A stretch of 64,000 bases of DNA from Bryum argenteum (lineage: Eukaryota > Streptophyta > Bryopsida > Bryales > Bryaceae): positions 7,575,601 through 7,639,600 of the forward strand of contig CM073322.1 in the NCBI GenBank assembly GCA_037043015.1, written 5' to 3'. Made by a program: the position numbers and the translations under genes. Positions 34,442-46,527 of the stretch are shown piece by piece (position 1 is the stretch's first letter; each line of letters begins with the position of its first letter). A model generated the notes under the pieces. It saw only the letters and a list, made by a program, of their open reading frames with translations, did no database searches and had not been told where the DNA came from.

Positions 34442-34958
34442 TTAAATTCTAACGGATCATGGTGCAAAATTGCCTAAAGTATAAAATTGACCTTCTTCAT
34501 CTTGAGGCCTTCAAAAACTCAATTTAAGAATTATTTGGAATATCCGACTATAGGATCTAAATTCAACCCCTAAAGGTCCTTGATACAAAATTGTTTAAAT
34601 TATCAAAAAGAACCTTCTTCTACTTCGGGTGCAAAGAAACTCAATCTAAGCATTGATTAGAAGATCCAATCGTAGGATCTTGAAGTTAACTTGATCCTTT
34701 CCTGGAATTTCAAATTTGAACCGTTAAATTTTCTCCAATTTGGAGATTATAATGATCAAAGTTGGCTGAAATTTCTCCTTGCGGAAATTCCAAGAAGCGA
34801 TTTCCGCTTTCTTGGACCTTTAGGGATTAACTTGACTAATTTGAATTTTTCATTCTTCTTCATGTGGGAGATCGTAATGATCAAATTTGACTGACTTTTT
34901 TTTCTAGTGCGGGAACCCCAAAAACTCATTTTGAGCTCCTAGGACCTCTAGGGGTTAA
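34442..34958 (+). mobile_element. Family A piggyBac-like MITE split by a copy of itself
   Basis: The left half starts TTAA ATTCTAACGG and runs to 34566; the right half runs from 34827 to AGGACCTCTAGGGG TTAA at 34958. Removing the inner element leaves about 253 bp that align with the 268-bp family consensus. The break falls where the intact copies carry gTTAActtgac, that is, at a TTAA target. Confidence 0.8.
34563..34830 (+). mobile_element. Inner 268-bp family A piggyBac-like MITE
   Basis: tcaa CCCCTAAAGGTCCTTG at the left and CTTGGACCTTTAGGGA TTAA at the right form near-perfect TIRs of about 16 bp. The length of 268 bp equals that of the copy at 28344-28611. It lies inside another copy of the same family. 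Confidence 0.85.
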
Positions 34959-35160
34959 GAAGCCTAGCTCTTCATTATTGGTCATGCTCCATTTTTGAGC
35001 ACTCTCCCCTGATGACTGATGGTGTGAACGAGGCTCGAAGGTCGGGGAATCGATTCAGGATTGAGGGGCACAGACTTCGATCATATATGCCCTCTCAGGT
35101 TGATTGAATTTCCCTGATCATTGTCGCCAATTCTTAATTAGGGTTTCGGATACAGATTTC

Positions 35161-35584
35161 ATGGAGGAGATTGATGAAGCAGTTGCAGCCAAGGCCAATC
35201 AAGCTTCCTCAATCACGCCACCATCGTCTTCCTCCGACTCTTTACACCTGCAATGCTGCGAGCTTCAGGTGTGCTGAATTCGAATATTTCCCTCTAGTAT
35301 CTGCTTATTCATTGTTTTTGAATTCTGGCCAATTCGGGGTTTCGCAGGCTGCCAATAGTGAGTATGATATTTTGGAGACGATGAACTCGAGTGAGCACGA
35401 TCGTGGAGTTCGCGTGTTTGTGGAGAGATTGAAACAGAAGAACGATGAACTTAGTGAATGTATGCAAGAGATTGATTACGAAGTGACGAAGCTCGAGTCT
35501 AGTATGCGAGATGTTTGGAATCGAAGATCAGAGTTCCGTGTAGCTCGTGTAGTTGAAGCAGGTTTGCAGTTGGCAGTATACTAG
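35161..35584 (+). CDS. Small two-exon coding stretch, possible N-terminus of the nuclease gene
   Basis: ATG at 35161 opens a 36-codon exon (to 35268), then a good GT-AG intron (35269-35347) leads to a second exon that stays open to a TAG at 35582: 114 aa if it stands alone. It begins MEEIDEAVAAKANQ; the second half (VFVERLKQKNDELSECMQEI and on) looks helical and coiled-coil. I do not recognise the family. A leader with ttagggtttcgg just before the ATG looks like a plant promoter-proximal region. Alternatively a short intron from donor 35540 or 35549 to acceptor 35601 joins it in phase 0 to GLEAIAARVSEN and then to the nuclease frame at 35638, giving one protein of about 545 aa. I cannot choose between the two without transcript data. 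Confidence 0.5.
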
Positions 35585-35637
35585 GGTTTGTACTGGTGTA
35601 GGGTTTAGAAGCAATTGCTGCTAGAGTATCGGAAAAT

Positions 35638-36933
35638 ATGCAGCAATGGAGGCAACAGTTGAAGCGACAGCTCGAAGAGGGGCTGGACGATGACGAATGC
35701 GAGGAGATGATGCTGGGCTTCATGCTGGCGCAAACGAGTGACATGCCTGTGAAGAAGCACGGCGGCTCTCGACCGGGGCGAGCAGCAAACATGGAGCGGC
35801 AACGAGAGGTCGGACACAACCGTCTCTTCGCAGACTACTTCAGTGCGACGCCCGTGTACGACGACAACGCCTTCCGACGGCGTTACCGCATGAGACGCGG
35901 CTTGTTTCTGCGCATTCTGGACGCCGTCTGCGCCCGTGACTCCTACTTCGTTCAACGGCGAGATGCCGCGGGCGTTTTAGGGCTGTCTTCCATCCAGAAG
36001 TGCACCGCGGCATTGCGTATGCTCGTTTACGGTGCAGCAGCAGATGCCACAGACGAGTATTGTCGATTGGGTGAGAGCACAGCCTTTGAAGCCATGAAAC
36101 GGTTCGTGAAATGTGTCCGATCTTCGTTCGAATCCACTTATTTGCGGCAACCGAGGAAGGAGGATCTGCGCAAGCAGATGGAGGTCAACGAAGGGCGAGG
36201 CTTCCCTGGGATGTTTGCATCCATTGATTGCATGCACTGGAGATGGAAGAATTGTCCAGCGGCTTGGCGAGGTAGTTTCGAGGATGAGGAAAAGAATCGA
36301 AGCTTTATTCTGGAAGCAATCGTCGATCAATCCCTGTGGATTTGGCATGCATTCATCGGATTACCGCGAGACAAGCACGATGTGAGCTTGTTGGACCGGT
36401 CTCCCATTGTGTCGGAAATGCTCAAAGGGGAAGCAGATGAAGAGCTGGGGTTCGTTGTGAACGGGACCAGATATGCACGATACTATCTGCTTGCAGATGA
36501 GATCTACCCAGGATGGAGTTGCTTCGTGCAAACCATACAAGATCCCGAGGACCATATGGAGCTCCACTTCGCAGAGAAGCACGAGGAAGCCAGACGAGAT
36601 GTGGAGAAGTGTTTTGGAGTGCTGCAATCCAGGTTCGCCATCATTCAAAACCCGTGTCGCCAGTGGCACATGGACACTGTCAAGGACATCATGCGTGCTT
36701 GTGTCATCATGCACAACATGATCATTGAAGATGAGGCCGGTTGTGACTTGGAGGTTCTGTTCGAGCACGGCCCTGCTACACAGATGATGAGAGGGCTCAC
36801 GTTTGAGGATAACACGGAGGGTACAGAAGAGTTTGAAATTGCCGATGACTTTGCCCTTCGCGCTGATTTGATTGAGCATCTTTGGGCTTGCAAAAATGCC
36901 AATGACTTCAGTAATGCTGCTGAAATCCAATGA
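35638..36933 (+). CDS. PIF/Harbinger-type DDE nuclease (HARBI1/ALP1-like)
   Basis: An intronless 431-codon frame. It has the helix-turn-helix-like N-terminal region (about 112-165) and the DDE nuclease fold of plant PIF/Harbinger transposases: SIDCMHWRWKNCP (D197), YYLLADEIYPGW (D287) and RRDVEKCFGVLQSRF (E323), followed by MHNMIIEDE. The catalytic triad is therefore intact. GC content is higher than in the flanks, so it looks maintained. No TIR pair was found around it: the nearest TIR element ends at 35008, upstream of its leader. This fits either a domesticated HARBI1/ALP1-like gene or an element whose ends have decayed. The frame is open upstream of the ATG for 12 codons (from 35602), so the true N-terminus may lie in the 35161 exons. 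Related small MITEs of the same superfamily (32.2 and 47.3 kb) could be its substrates. Confidence 0.85.
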   Translation: MQQWRQQLKRQLEEGLDDDECEEMMLGFMLAQTSDMPVKKHGGSRPGRAANMERQREVGHNRLFADYFSATPVYDDNAFRRRYRMRRGLFLRILDAVCARDSYFVQRRDAAGVLGLSSIQKCTAALRMLVYGAAADATDEYCRLGESTAFEAMKRFVKCVRSSFESTYLRQPRKEDLRKQMEVNEGRGFPGMFASIDCMHWRWKNCPAAWRGSFEDEEKNRSFILEAIVDQSLWIWHAFIGLPRDKHDVSLLDRSPIVSEMLKGEADEELGFVVNGTRYARYYLLADEIYPGWSCFVQTIQDPEDHMELHFAEKHEEARRDVEKCFGVLQSRFAIIQNPCRQWHMDTVKDIMRACVIMHNMIIEDEAGCDLEVLFEHGPATQMMRGLTFEDNTEGTEEFEIADDFALRADLIEHLWACKNANDFSNAAEIQ

Positions 36934-37714
36934 AACAAAATCCACTTAATTCGCGTGGCTTATGCATGGGGTGGGCTTTCTCTGTCCGCTGCTTTGGTGG
37001 TTGTTGTGAGCTTGACTGGCTGCTGTTGCAGTGCGGCGTGCATGCCCATCTTCAGTTCTAAGAATCGTTGAGTCTCTGAATGTCTTGTATACATCAGGTG
37101 CAAGAGGATTTCGACTCACAAAAGAATGTGCACTTTGAATGTTATGTTCAGAAGTTCCTAAGATGCAATACGTTCTTTTACAGTAGATGCTAAAATATTG
37201 CAGTTGTGATTTTTCAAAGAACGAATTCATGCGCTTAAAAACTTCTTCAATGCCAATTGGTGTTCGCAAGTTCTCAATGTTTTTAAGTGGGTTGCATAAT
37301 TGGGTGCCCTTACCCTGAGGTTCTGATCGGGTCGATCTGACTTTGGGCAACAAGATCGCATGAAGTTGGAACCTTTTGCACGTTCAAGAGTTTCTCTGTA
37401 CCTTTCCGAAAAGTTCAACCCCAAAACAATGAAAGACCCTCAAAAATCAATAAACTCCACATTACGTTCATCTGCTTCAGTATACCGGAAAATATGATGG
37501 TAATATTCGCAATAGTGGTGCCAGATGCTCATGAACGAGATGGTATGAAATAGAGCAATTAATTTCTCTCCTTCCAATCAAGGAAGTGTCTACAATATGA
37601 AAAATGAGTATTTCGGCTCAATAAATGAGCAATAATGATAAAAAATCACGAGCATCATATACTACAATACCTACCATCTACTGCACGTATTAACAGTCTG
37701 TCACTCTAAACTCA
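36934..37714. other. Intergenic DNA between the nuclease and ACC genes
   Basis: Contains the 3' flanks of two convergent genes. Short frames have no motifs. The last ~60 bp before 37714 are probably ACC 3' UTR. Confidence 0.5.
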
Positions 37715-40700
37715 TCATGCTAAGGACGCATCTAGTGCACGTTTTAGCTCCTCAACCAACTGCGACCTTGTGGATGCATCAACCTGCAAGAAGGAAATGT
37801 ACTGGGTCAACATTGGGGTCCATAGATCAAGATTCTGTAAATATGAATTCAAGTAAATTGGGCCGAATAGCTTACCGAGCGCAGGAGAGCGTTCAATCCT
37901 TGAGGAAGCGCCTTCAATGCTGCAGATGAGGATCCCAAAGCGACCATCTCCTTCACCAAGTGGCTCTCATGGAGCTTGTTCAGGTGCACTTCCAAACCTG
38001 TTGGATTTTGACTCCATGACAAAAATTTAGTGTCGTCTGTCCATTCCTGTGCACCACTCGATGATGCAGAAAACACGTCCTTGATCAAAGCCAAGGCTGC
38101 AGCGTGGCTCATGTCCTGGCCCCCGGCCACTTGAAGTTGCTGAATGAGGCTTTCCTCTGCAAGCCTCCTCTTCAACCGGTTGAAGAAGAAGTTTCGAGAC
38201 TCAGCCCAATCCACCACCTGCAAGTTACCACCTTTCATTGTTAGATCGCTTGATCATATTCAATTGTCAAACTAGCAAACTCACTGTTAAGTGATTAGTG
38301 AGAGGAGTGTTCGGCAACGCACCTTCTTGATGACACCCTTGGCGGCCATTCGGTTAGGAGTATCGTGAAGCTCCATGAACTTGATGGCCATCTGCTTGTA
38401 CACAGGGAGGAGGGCTTTTTCACGGGCCTTGATCTGAGCCAGGATCTTATCAGCCGCAGCACTAGGTGCGCCCTTGTGCTGCTGGAGCTCTTTCTTCAAA
38501 GCTACAATCTGGGGATCAATGCGATGCATGCACTCCAAAAGCTCCCGCATCCGGAACTTGATCTCCACCATACCTTCGGGTTCCAACACTCCTCCCCTGG
38601 CTGTCTTCTCAGCGTACATCTCCACCTTCTCGGAGTTGATTTTGCTGTCCACGACCACCCAAGCTCCACCACGAAGCTCGCCTGCTTTGGGAATGAACAC
38701 GAATACAGGCTGTTGGTACACCCGCAAGTGTTCCACGATCATGGAACCAGCTTGCAAAATGCCTTCGAACAAGTCACGCTGCCCACCAGAGAATCCTCTC
38801 CAGTTGGCAAGGATGAAGAGCGGAAGCCCTTCCTTGTTGAAGTCTATCAACGCTTGCGCCGTTTTCTGAGCAGAGTCAGGGAACCAGACTTGCCCAGCTT
38901 GTGGCACCACACGCTCATGCGAGTCGAGCTGGCCAGGATCTGCGGGAATCAGTTGTGTCACTGTCTGTGTCTCGACTGCCACAATGCCGACTGGAATGCC
39001 TCCTAATCTAGCCCGTCCGGTCACAACAGTCTTGGCCCAGCCATCCAGTGTCTCGGTGAAGCTTCCCTTGTCGAAAATGCCACCCAACCACTTTCCATTG
39101 CTATCAATTCCACGGATTGCAGCACGAGGGTCGCAAGATGTTTCTGGGCAATACTCCACTGGCCTTTCAACAGGATCCAAAGATGGCAAGGAAGGAAGAG
39201 GGCCACCCACATGAGAGGGCACATAGCTCAGCCACTTCAAGATTGCGGAAACACCTTCGAGGTCGTCTGGAACCGTCAGGTGGACGACACCGTTCACAGC
39301 CATGACCTTTGGCCCTCCCAACTGCATGTGCGAGCTGTAGACTTCGCGGCCGAGGAGCTTGTTCAGAGCTGAGAATCCAGTCAAAATGATGGGCTGGTCC
39401 AGACGCTGAATGCACCGCATACCCAGGCGAGCTAAGTAAGCGCCAATGCCGACAGTGCGACCTGAAACGTACGTCAGAGTGAAAGTTTCACGATACGCTT
39501 TTGAAAATGCTCCGGCAATTGCACCGCTTCCTGATAAGCACTCCACTCCGAGTCCATCTTGCTTCCCAATCACGTCCTCGATCACGTATCTGACCTCTCC
39601 GGAATCTAACTTCAGTTCGTGGGCAATGACAGACGCTGAGAGGCGTTGGTAATCTTCTGGAGTCAAGTACAGATACTTAAAGCCACGTTCGGGAGAGGAG
39701 TCTTCCGCCCAGCCAATGCGGAAGCAGGCACGTACTTCCTCGGCAACTCCAATGCGGGCACCAGAGTTGGCAGCAAGGTAGATGAGCGGCAGCTTCTCAC
39801 GACATGCCCAGTCAGTCATGGACTTGAAAAACACATCCTCGGTGGGCCCGAACGAGCCTGCACTAAACGTCACGTCGTTGGAAACGACCAACACCTTGCG
39901 TCCCTGAGGGAACTCAGGAGTGCGCATGTGCAGCAACCATCCTACCATGCCCACATTGTTGCTTGACACGGGACGATCAGACTCCACGAGCTCCGTGCCC
40001 CAGCTTCCGTTCACATCCGACAGCACGAGCTCTGTTGCCTTGAAAATTGGCTCCGAGTCTTGAGGTTTCGGAACGCTGCTGGCAGCGTCTGCCCAGCATT
40101 GACGCAGCACCGTCTCAAACACCAGGGGGAAGTCATAGCAGTAAGTCGTGTTCTGGCGTCTTGCTGCCAAACGCTTCTGATCGATGGCATCTAGGGACTT
40201 GTACTCAGTCGACAGCGGCACACCGTGCAGCGGTCCAAGCTTAGAACTGAACGGTGAGCAGTAGACCACCTTGCCCGTCTCTTTGTCTTGGGCTTCTCTG
40301 TAAACCTGGACGGTGCAAGTGTGACCAGTGGGGTTCGAAGCCACCACCCGCCATGCGCCATTGGCTGCCTCAAGCTCCTTCAGACGAACACGGAATTCCC
40401 AGCCAGCAACTGCAAGCCGGTGCATGCGAGCTCCAAGTTTCGAGTAGATCTCATGCGCCAAGCCTTCCAATACCTGAACCACATTCTCCACTTCGTTGGT
40501 CGCGCTGCCGGTCTCTTTCCTTTCAGTTAAGTCCGAGAGCTCCTGGGCCCTGAGGATGCAAAGGTACATGTGGATGTGATCGGCTTTGCTGTTGATATCA
40601 TGAACGGCCAATTCCAACTCGTCCAACGCTCCTTGAAGAGACTGAGTGATGCTGTCACCTACTCGCGTGACGCCCGCATTGTCCCTCGCTACGGGTTGCC

Positions 40701-43700
40701 GGATCAAAGCCCTCAAGAACATCCTGCGAGTCCTGGTCTTCCCGTCGATAGCATTGTAGATATACCACTGACGGTTGCGTGATGGTGCATATTGCATCCC
40801 TGTGAAACCCTTGAGCTTGACCAGCTCAAGAAGGTTGGACAACGGTGGCTCGACATGCCGTTGAAGGGGCTCCTCAGCGAAGTAATGGTGCTCAGGAGAC
40901 CATTGGAAGCAATGCCGGGTCGGAGCACGGCCTTCGTCACGTTGAATGATGCAGCTCACCACTCCTACACCAGATACCTGCAGCATCGCGCCCAAGCTCT
41001 CACCCTTAAGAGCCTTGGCCAGTTTCTGGACTCTCTCGTTGATCTGGTCCTCATCCCCACTGTCCTGGAAGGCACTCATTGGGTTGTTAATGCCCACCAA
41101 AGCAATATGAAGTACATTGCCAAAACCGCTTGGAGCACCAACGAAAGACCGATTCCTACGAGGGCTTGCGAGGTTGGTGTTGCGAGATGACACAGCAGAA
41201 GCTTTTGGTGCGAGAATGCTCTCAGCGTCCTTCAAGGCAGCGCCAACAGCACTGGAGAGCACTTGCAGCGATGTGAGACAAACCAGAGCTCCCCACCTCA
41301 TGACACCTTGGCTGTCATCGTCTGTCACATTCGAAGTCCTCAAAGTTTCGGCAGTGGGAGGTGGAAATTCTTCCCAAAACTGCCAGGTAGCGATCAACCC
41401 GGAACGGTGCCATTGCATCCTCACTGAGCCCTTCACCAAATATGGCTGGTAGAGCCTGCGAATGTAACTTTCAATGACACGGCGCTGCAAGGTGTGGTCG
41501 CTGTGATCAAACAAGGCCACCAAGGCATCTTCCACAGGCAATGGAGCGTCCACCAAAGCTTCCATACGCTCCTCAATGGCACTTCGACGCTTTCCAGTGG
41601 GGTGACCCTCGCCTCCATCCTCGGTAAACATCTCCAACTCCGACAGATTACGTGCAATGTTGGACCGCAGTTCACTCAGTTTTGTCTGCTCAAGAAGTTG
41701 ACTCGCACGCAAAGCCAGCTGCACCCACATTGTAGATTTGATCAGTCTAAGGTTACCGGGATGAAGCTATTTAGTAACGATTTCAGAGTTTCATAAAGAA
41801 CCAACTTGGCTTAGGAAGTGTACCTCAGAGTAGTTGCTGTGATTCAGCTCCGCGAATCGGATAAGCTGGTCACGGTAGGCAGCGGGATTCGGGTACACAA
41901 GTGCTCCCATCAATCTCAGAATGAGTTGGTTCTTCCTCTTCACTCCCTGGTGAGACAAGACAATGTCCACGACCTTCGCTAGGTCCTTCTTATGCTGCTG
42001 TCGGAGTCCTTCAATAACATCAGCCTGCAGTACACATTACTTGTTAGCACTTCACTGACTGGAGTTCTCGAACTGATATTCGATAAAACACACATTGAAT
42101 CACCACACTGTCGCTTCTTAAAAAGCTCGTGTTCGACTTAAGGATGTTGTCTAACTGCTGAGTCCGGAGAACAGTACCTGATCATTATCATTGAATAGCT
42201 CTTCCACTTGAAGATAGCCATTGAAGAGAGTCTGAACAATGTTGCACGCGTGTCCTTCACGTCCACCCTCATAGGATCTAGACAGAACCAGAAGAGGCTC
42301 TACGAGCCGTTCCAATGTCACTTGGTCCTTCTCTGGGGCACTCTTCACGCAAGTCTGCATGAATAAAAGTTCCATTCAGTACGAGAAACGATAAAAGTTG
42401 TAAAGAAATGCTCAGAGCTGGAATGCGATCAAAGACTACTAACCTCAATGATTCCAGTCAAAGCCTTCGCTGGGAAGTCCGGTCCCGAACCATTCTGCTG
42501 GAAACTGGTCTCATACTCCCGGAATTCGGCATCGAGCTGTGCTTTCAGCTCCTTTGGAAGACGTGTTGCAAGAACTGCCATGCATTCTTGCCATTGCAGC
42601 AAGGGCAGTTGAGGGTCGTCCAAACAGGTGAGCACGGTCTTCACCACCTCATCAATGTCATGCTCGTAACCAGCGAGGATGTTCCACGCAGCACTGAGGG
42701 CGTCTGCGCAGCGTTGGTGAACTTTGGCAGCACGGGCTGTGGGCAGTCCCATTTGTGGGAAGCCGTCCTCGAAAGGCAGGGCCTTCCTCACAGCTGAGGG
42801 GTCGTCAAGCTCCAGAGAAGCTATGAGGTCTCCACCCAGCATAGCCGAACCCTCAGACAATTTGAAGGTAATGAGTCCGGCCGCAGGGCTCATGAGAGGC
42901 ATGCACATCTTCATAACCTCCACCTCTGCGTAAGGCACATCAGCGCCTACATGGCTGCCATTCGGTACTAGAAACCGCATCAACTTGCAAGGTGTTTCAG
43001 CAATTAGCCGCGATGGGTCATGATCGTTCTGCAGAGCCAGACAAACATTCAGCTGGTCAGTAAATGAAAGACGACACAGAAGCATCTGACCACAGAATTG
43101 CAAGCAATCTCATTTCTGCGTACCTGCAACAGGCAAGTGCGTCCATCGATAAGTAATCGAGTACCGGCCGCTTCTTCTTCTGCGTACACAACGTGGCTGT
43201 TTCCATCGAGCTGCACAAGCAAAGAGATAGAACAAAGTGAGTCGCTTAAGAGGAACCAATGCTCGAAAAAAGAAGTCACAGAAGTGTCAGAATCCATCTC
43301 TTGGTTATTTGCAAGTACAGACCTGCACAAGAAGACCTCCATCTCGAAGAGTGTGAGCTTCAGCGTGCACTTCGGACTTATTCAATCGCAGCAAGTAGCT
43401 GCCTGGTCCACCTTTCGTCAACTCAACATTGTACTTCACCCCTTCGATGTTGAGGGAGATTTGAAAGTCGACAAGAGAAATGTTCTGAAAAACAGCGGCA
43501 AACAAATCAGTGGTTCACCTTAGAAAGGGCTGTACTCTAGGCTATAAAATAGCGTGATGAATTACAAACAGAATGTGGAGTATCGTCGTGTACCTTGGGT
43601 GGAATTTGACCCTTCTCCAGATAACCAATGTACTCCGTTACACGAGCAGCAATTAATCTAGTTGCTTTCTGTTGAAAGAAAACAGTCAATTGGTCAGACA

Positions 43701-46527
43701 GTGGGTAAATCAACTAGTACTCATGATCCTCTCTTGCATTGATGAACTAGGCCCTAGAAGTGTGTGAAAATGAGAACTTACATAGAGAGCGCCACCGACA
43801 ACAGAAATCTCCCAAGGAGGTCTCTCTGCTCGCACACGCATGGCAATACGGCTATCCAACCAGCCTGTGTGGATCTTGTTGTCTCTGTATTCAGGCGCCT
43901 GTACATTATCGAAGACAGCATTAACAAACGTGAGAGACTACATTACAAAGAGTCTTGCAAACCGCATTGTGAAGTTCTTCAGAAGCGCTTACATGAAGAA
44001 TATCAACAGTATAATCCACATTTGTGCGAATCTCTCCTCGAATGTGAAGCTCCTTGAGACCGAGCACCATGTTCGCAATAGCCATTGGCCGTGTCTCTCC
44101 AAAAGCGAAAACATGCCCTGTTTACAAGCAAAACGTATGACGAGCTAAGTAATATGCCCCGAATGAGTTGCAAGAAACCGGTGTTTTCCTCAAAGCACGA
44201 TCGGATTGAAAGCTTACCGAATTGAGAATCAGAAAATTCGTGAATGCCGCCTCCAGACTGCCAAACCACGGCAAACAAAATTCAGCAAGCTTATCTAATC
44301 AACCTAGTTTTACGAAGCCCACTGTCGAGCTAACTCTCTACCTTTCATCTTCATAATGGGAACTTCAAAATAAAATGCTACAATCACCTGAAGTAATCCT
44401 CTCTCAGAACTTATCAAAGCAGTTCGTGAAGATACCTTGACTGAGAAGTACGCCCACACATTCGGTTTACTCCTAAAGCTAAGTTCCTGCACTTGACCAC
44501 TGGTGGGCTTGAAGCCGTCATCAGGATCCTCACTAGTAACCCGGACAGCTACAACATGACCTTTGGGTTTCTGAGTATCCACTTTCGACAAATCAAACTG
44601 AACAGCTTCTGTTGCCACCCTCCTCCAAGAGTCATGGCCACCACCACCTTGACCGAAAAGTCGCCGAATCTCTGCACAATAAACCTCAATTGAGTACACA
44701 CACAACGAACTCTTCTTGAAGCCTGATTGTAACAACGCGAGTGCCTCTACATTGTAGGCAGTACAGAGAGGGGAGTTGTGTACCAGGCATGCGCCAAAGG
44801 GGGATGCCCATGGCGACACCGAGTTGAGCTGCTGGCAAGTTGAATTCAGCAATCCATTCTGTAACAGGGTGCTCCACCTGAAGACGAGGGTTGAGCTCCA
44901 GGAAGTAAAACTCTCCAGTATCCATACTGTACAAATATTCCACAGTGGCGGCTCCAATGTAGTTCACACACTTGGCCAGCCGACAGGCGCCTTGCTCTAA
45001 GCGCTTCACAGTTTCCGGAGGCGCAATCGTAATTGGTCCTTCCTCAATAATCTGCGGCAATGATCCGTCAGAACGGGTGCTCTATACTCTGTAAAGAAAA
45101 TGCAGCGAAAGTGGAATGAGCCGAGGCTTGGAAGGCTCACCTTCTGGTGACGTCTTTGCACACTGCAATCGCGACTGTGGAGAGCAGCTACATTGCCATA
45201 TTTATCACAAAGCAGCTGAACTTCGAGATGCCGACTCTGTAATCCCACAATTCATAAACTAAGGTGAGCTGTGTTCCAATTCAATAGAATGCAGAGCAGT
45301 AATTTGATGATCGATTAAACGAATGAAGTGTTTTTCTGCGTGGTGCTACAAACCTGAGTGGCGACCTTCATAATGAAGATCGGTGAGCCAGGGACTTCGC
45401 CCTGCACTTGCTTGAACAACGCCTTCACTTCGTCGTCATTGTGCACCTTCCGGATTCCTTTGCCTCCACCTCCCCAGGAGGCTTTGATCATCGCCGGGTA
45501 GCCGATCACTTGGCATGAAGCCAACGCTTCCTCTGTTGTGGCAACGCATGCCTGCTTGTATAAATCCTCCGGAATGTTGCCGTCGCACACGTCGAAGGGC
45601 ACAGACACCTGCGTCACCAACGCAAGCACGTTCAAATTTCAACTTCGTGTAATCCCTTCAAAGAAGAATGCTTCACTCTCTGCTAAGAGAAGGTTACTTG
45701 CTTCACTGTGGAACGAGAGGAAATTTGAAACGCAATCTTCTACAATTTTAAGCGTGTAAGATCAGAGGTTTTTTTTGAGATTTTAAGCAGGGGTTCGTAC
45801 ATGAGAGCCACTCCACGGCAGGGTGGGCACGCCAGCGGCCTGTGCAATGAGAGAGGAACCAATTTTGTCACCGAGGGCGCTCATGGGCCCTGCGGGAGGA
45901 CCTAGAAAGTGAATGCCGCGCGCTAGAAGCGAGTCTGGCAGATCCGGAACCTCTGAAGCGTGACCCCATCCTGGCCACACGGCTTGCACCCCTGTCCTCT
46001 CAGCAATCTGCACACAACCAAATCACGTACTCAACACCCGCATTTCAAATACCGCCAAAATTCGGGGAGTTGATCAAGAACAAGAGGCTACTCTACCAAA
46101 CTGTTCTACTAGAGCAAGAGGGAAACGATCAATCTGGACAGCATGCGGAGACTCTACGAACCTCAACGATGAGCTGAACGTTAGCGTAGTTGTTGTTGTT
46201 AGTACCGCCGGGAACTTCCACAAACTGGTCAGCCATTCGAATGTGCTCAGCGTTGATACGCATGTCCTCAGGAGTGGCCATGGCAACCAGCAACACGGCG
46301 CGCTCAGCACCGAAGCTCTCGTACGCCCACGAGCGCACAGAGCGCATGAACTTCACGGCCGCCATACCGTTGTTCGCGATCAGGATACTGCGGATGGGGT
46401 CAGTACCCCCGAGCGCATTGCAGTACTCATCCACAGGAGACGCCATCGCTGCTTTCTTGCTTCCTACCGTCACTTCCCCATTCACCACAGCCGGCTGCTG
46501 AGGCTGCACCACTTCGAGGGCCACCAT
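37715..46527 (-). CDS. ACC1: Homomeric (multidomain) acetyl-CoA carboxylase, cytosolic type
   Basis: Eighteen coding exons: 46527-46162, 46007-45801, 45608-45354, 45236-45141, 45051-44784, 44671-44436, 44257-44218, 44117-43993, 43898-43782, 43668-43594, 43484-43323, 43210-43124, 43028-42444, 42354-42178, 42024-41824, 41718-38323, 38217-37876, 37783-37715. Phases close to 2267 aa (Arabidopsis ACC1 about 2250). It makes malonyl-CoA from acetyl-CoA and bicarbonate using ATP and biotin, for fatty-acid elongation and flavonoids in the cytosol. The biotin carboxylase shows SWGGGGKGI (about 235-243) and [14 protein letters not shown]. The biotin carrier site is EVMKM with K718. The central region and carboxyltransferase lie mostly in the single 3.4-kb exon 16 (residues 1000-2131). 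The ATG at 46527 starts MVALEVVQ; only about 40 residues precede the carboxylase domain and they do not look like a plastid transit peptide, so a cytosolic location is inferred. No frameshift or missing catalytic motif seen. Confidence 0.97.

Larger units (their letters stand above)
34180..35008. mobile_element. TIR element, GGGAGAGTGCT termini, carrying nested MITEs
   Basis: It begins GGGAGAGTGCTAAAAAT and ends ATTTTTGAGCACTCTCCC. Its outer 250 bp and last 50 bp match the shorter copy at 12954-13293. The middle (34442-34958) is a family A MITE which itself contains another family A MITE. Without these it would be about 315 bp. No coding capacity; target duplication unclear. Confidence 0.7.

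Noticed and set aside
46375..46527. Plastid transit peptide on the acetyl-CoA carboxylase
   Set aside because: Only about 40 residues precede the biotin carboxylase domain, and they include acidic residues and no Ser/Thr-rich basic stretch.
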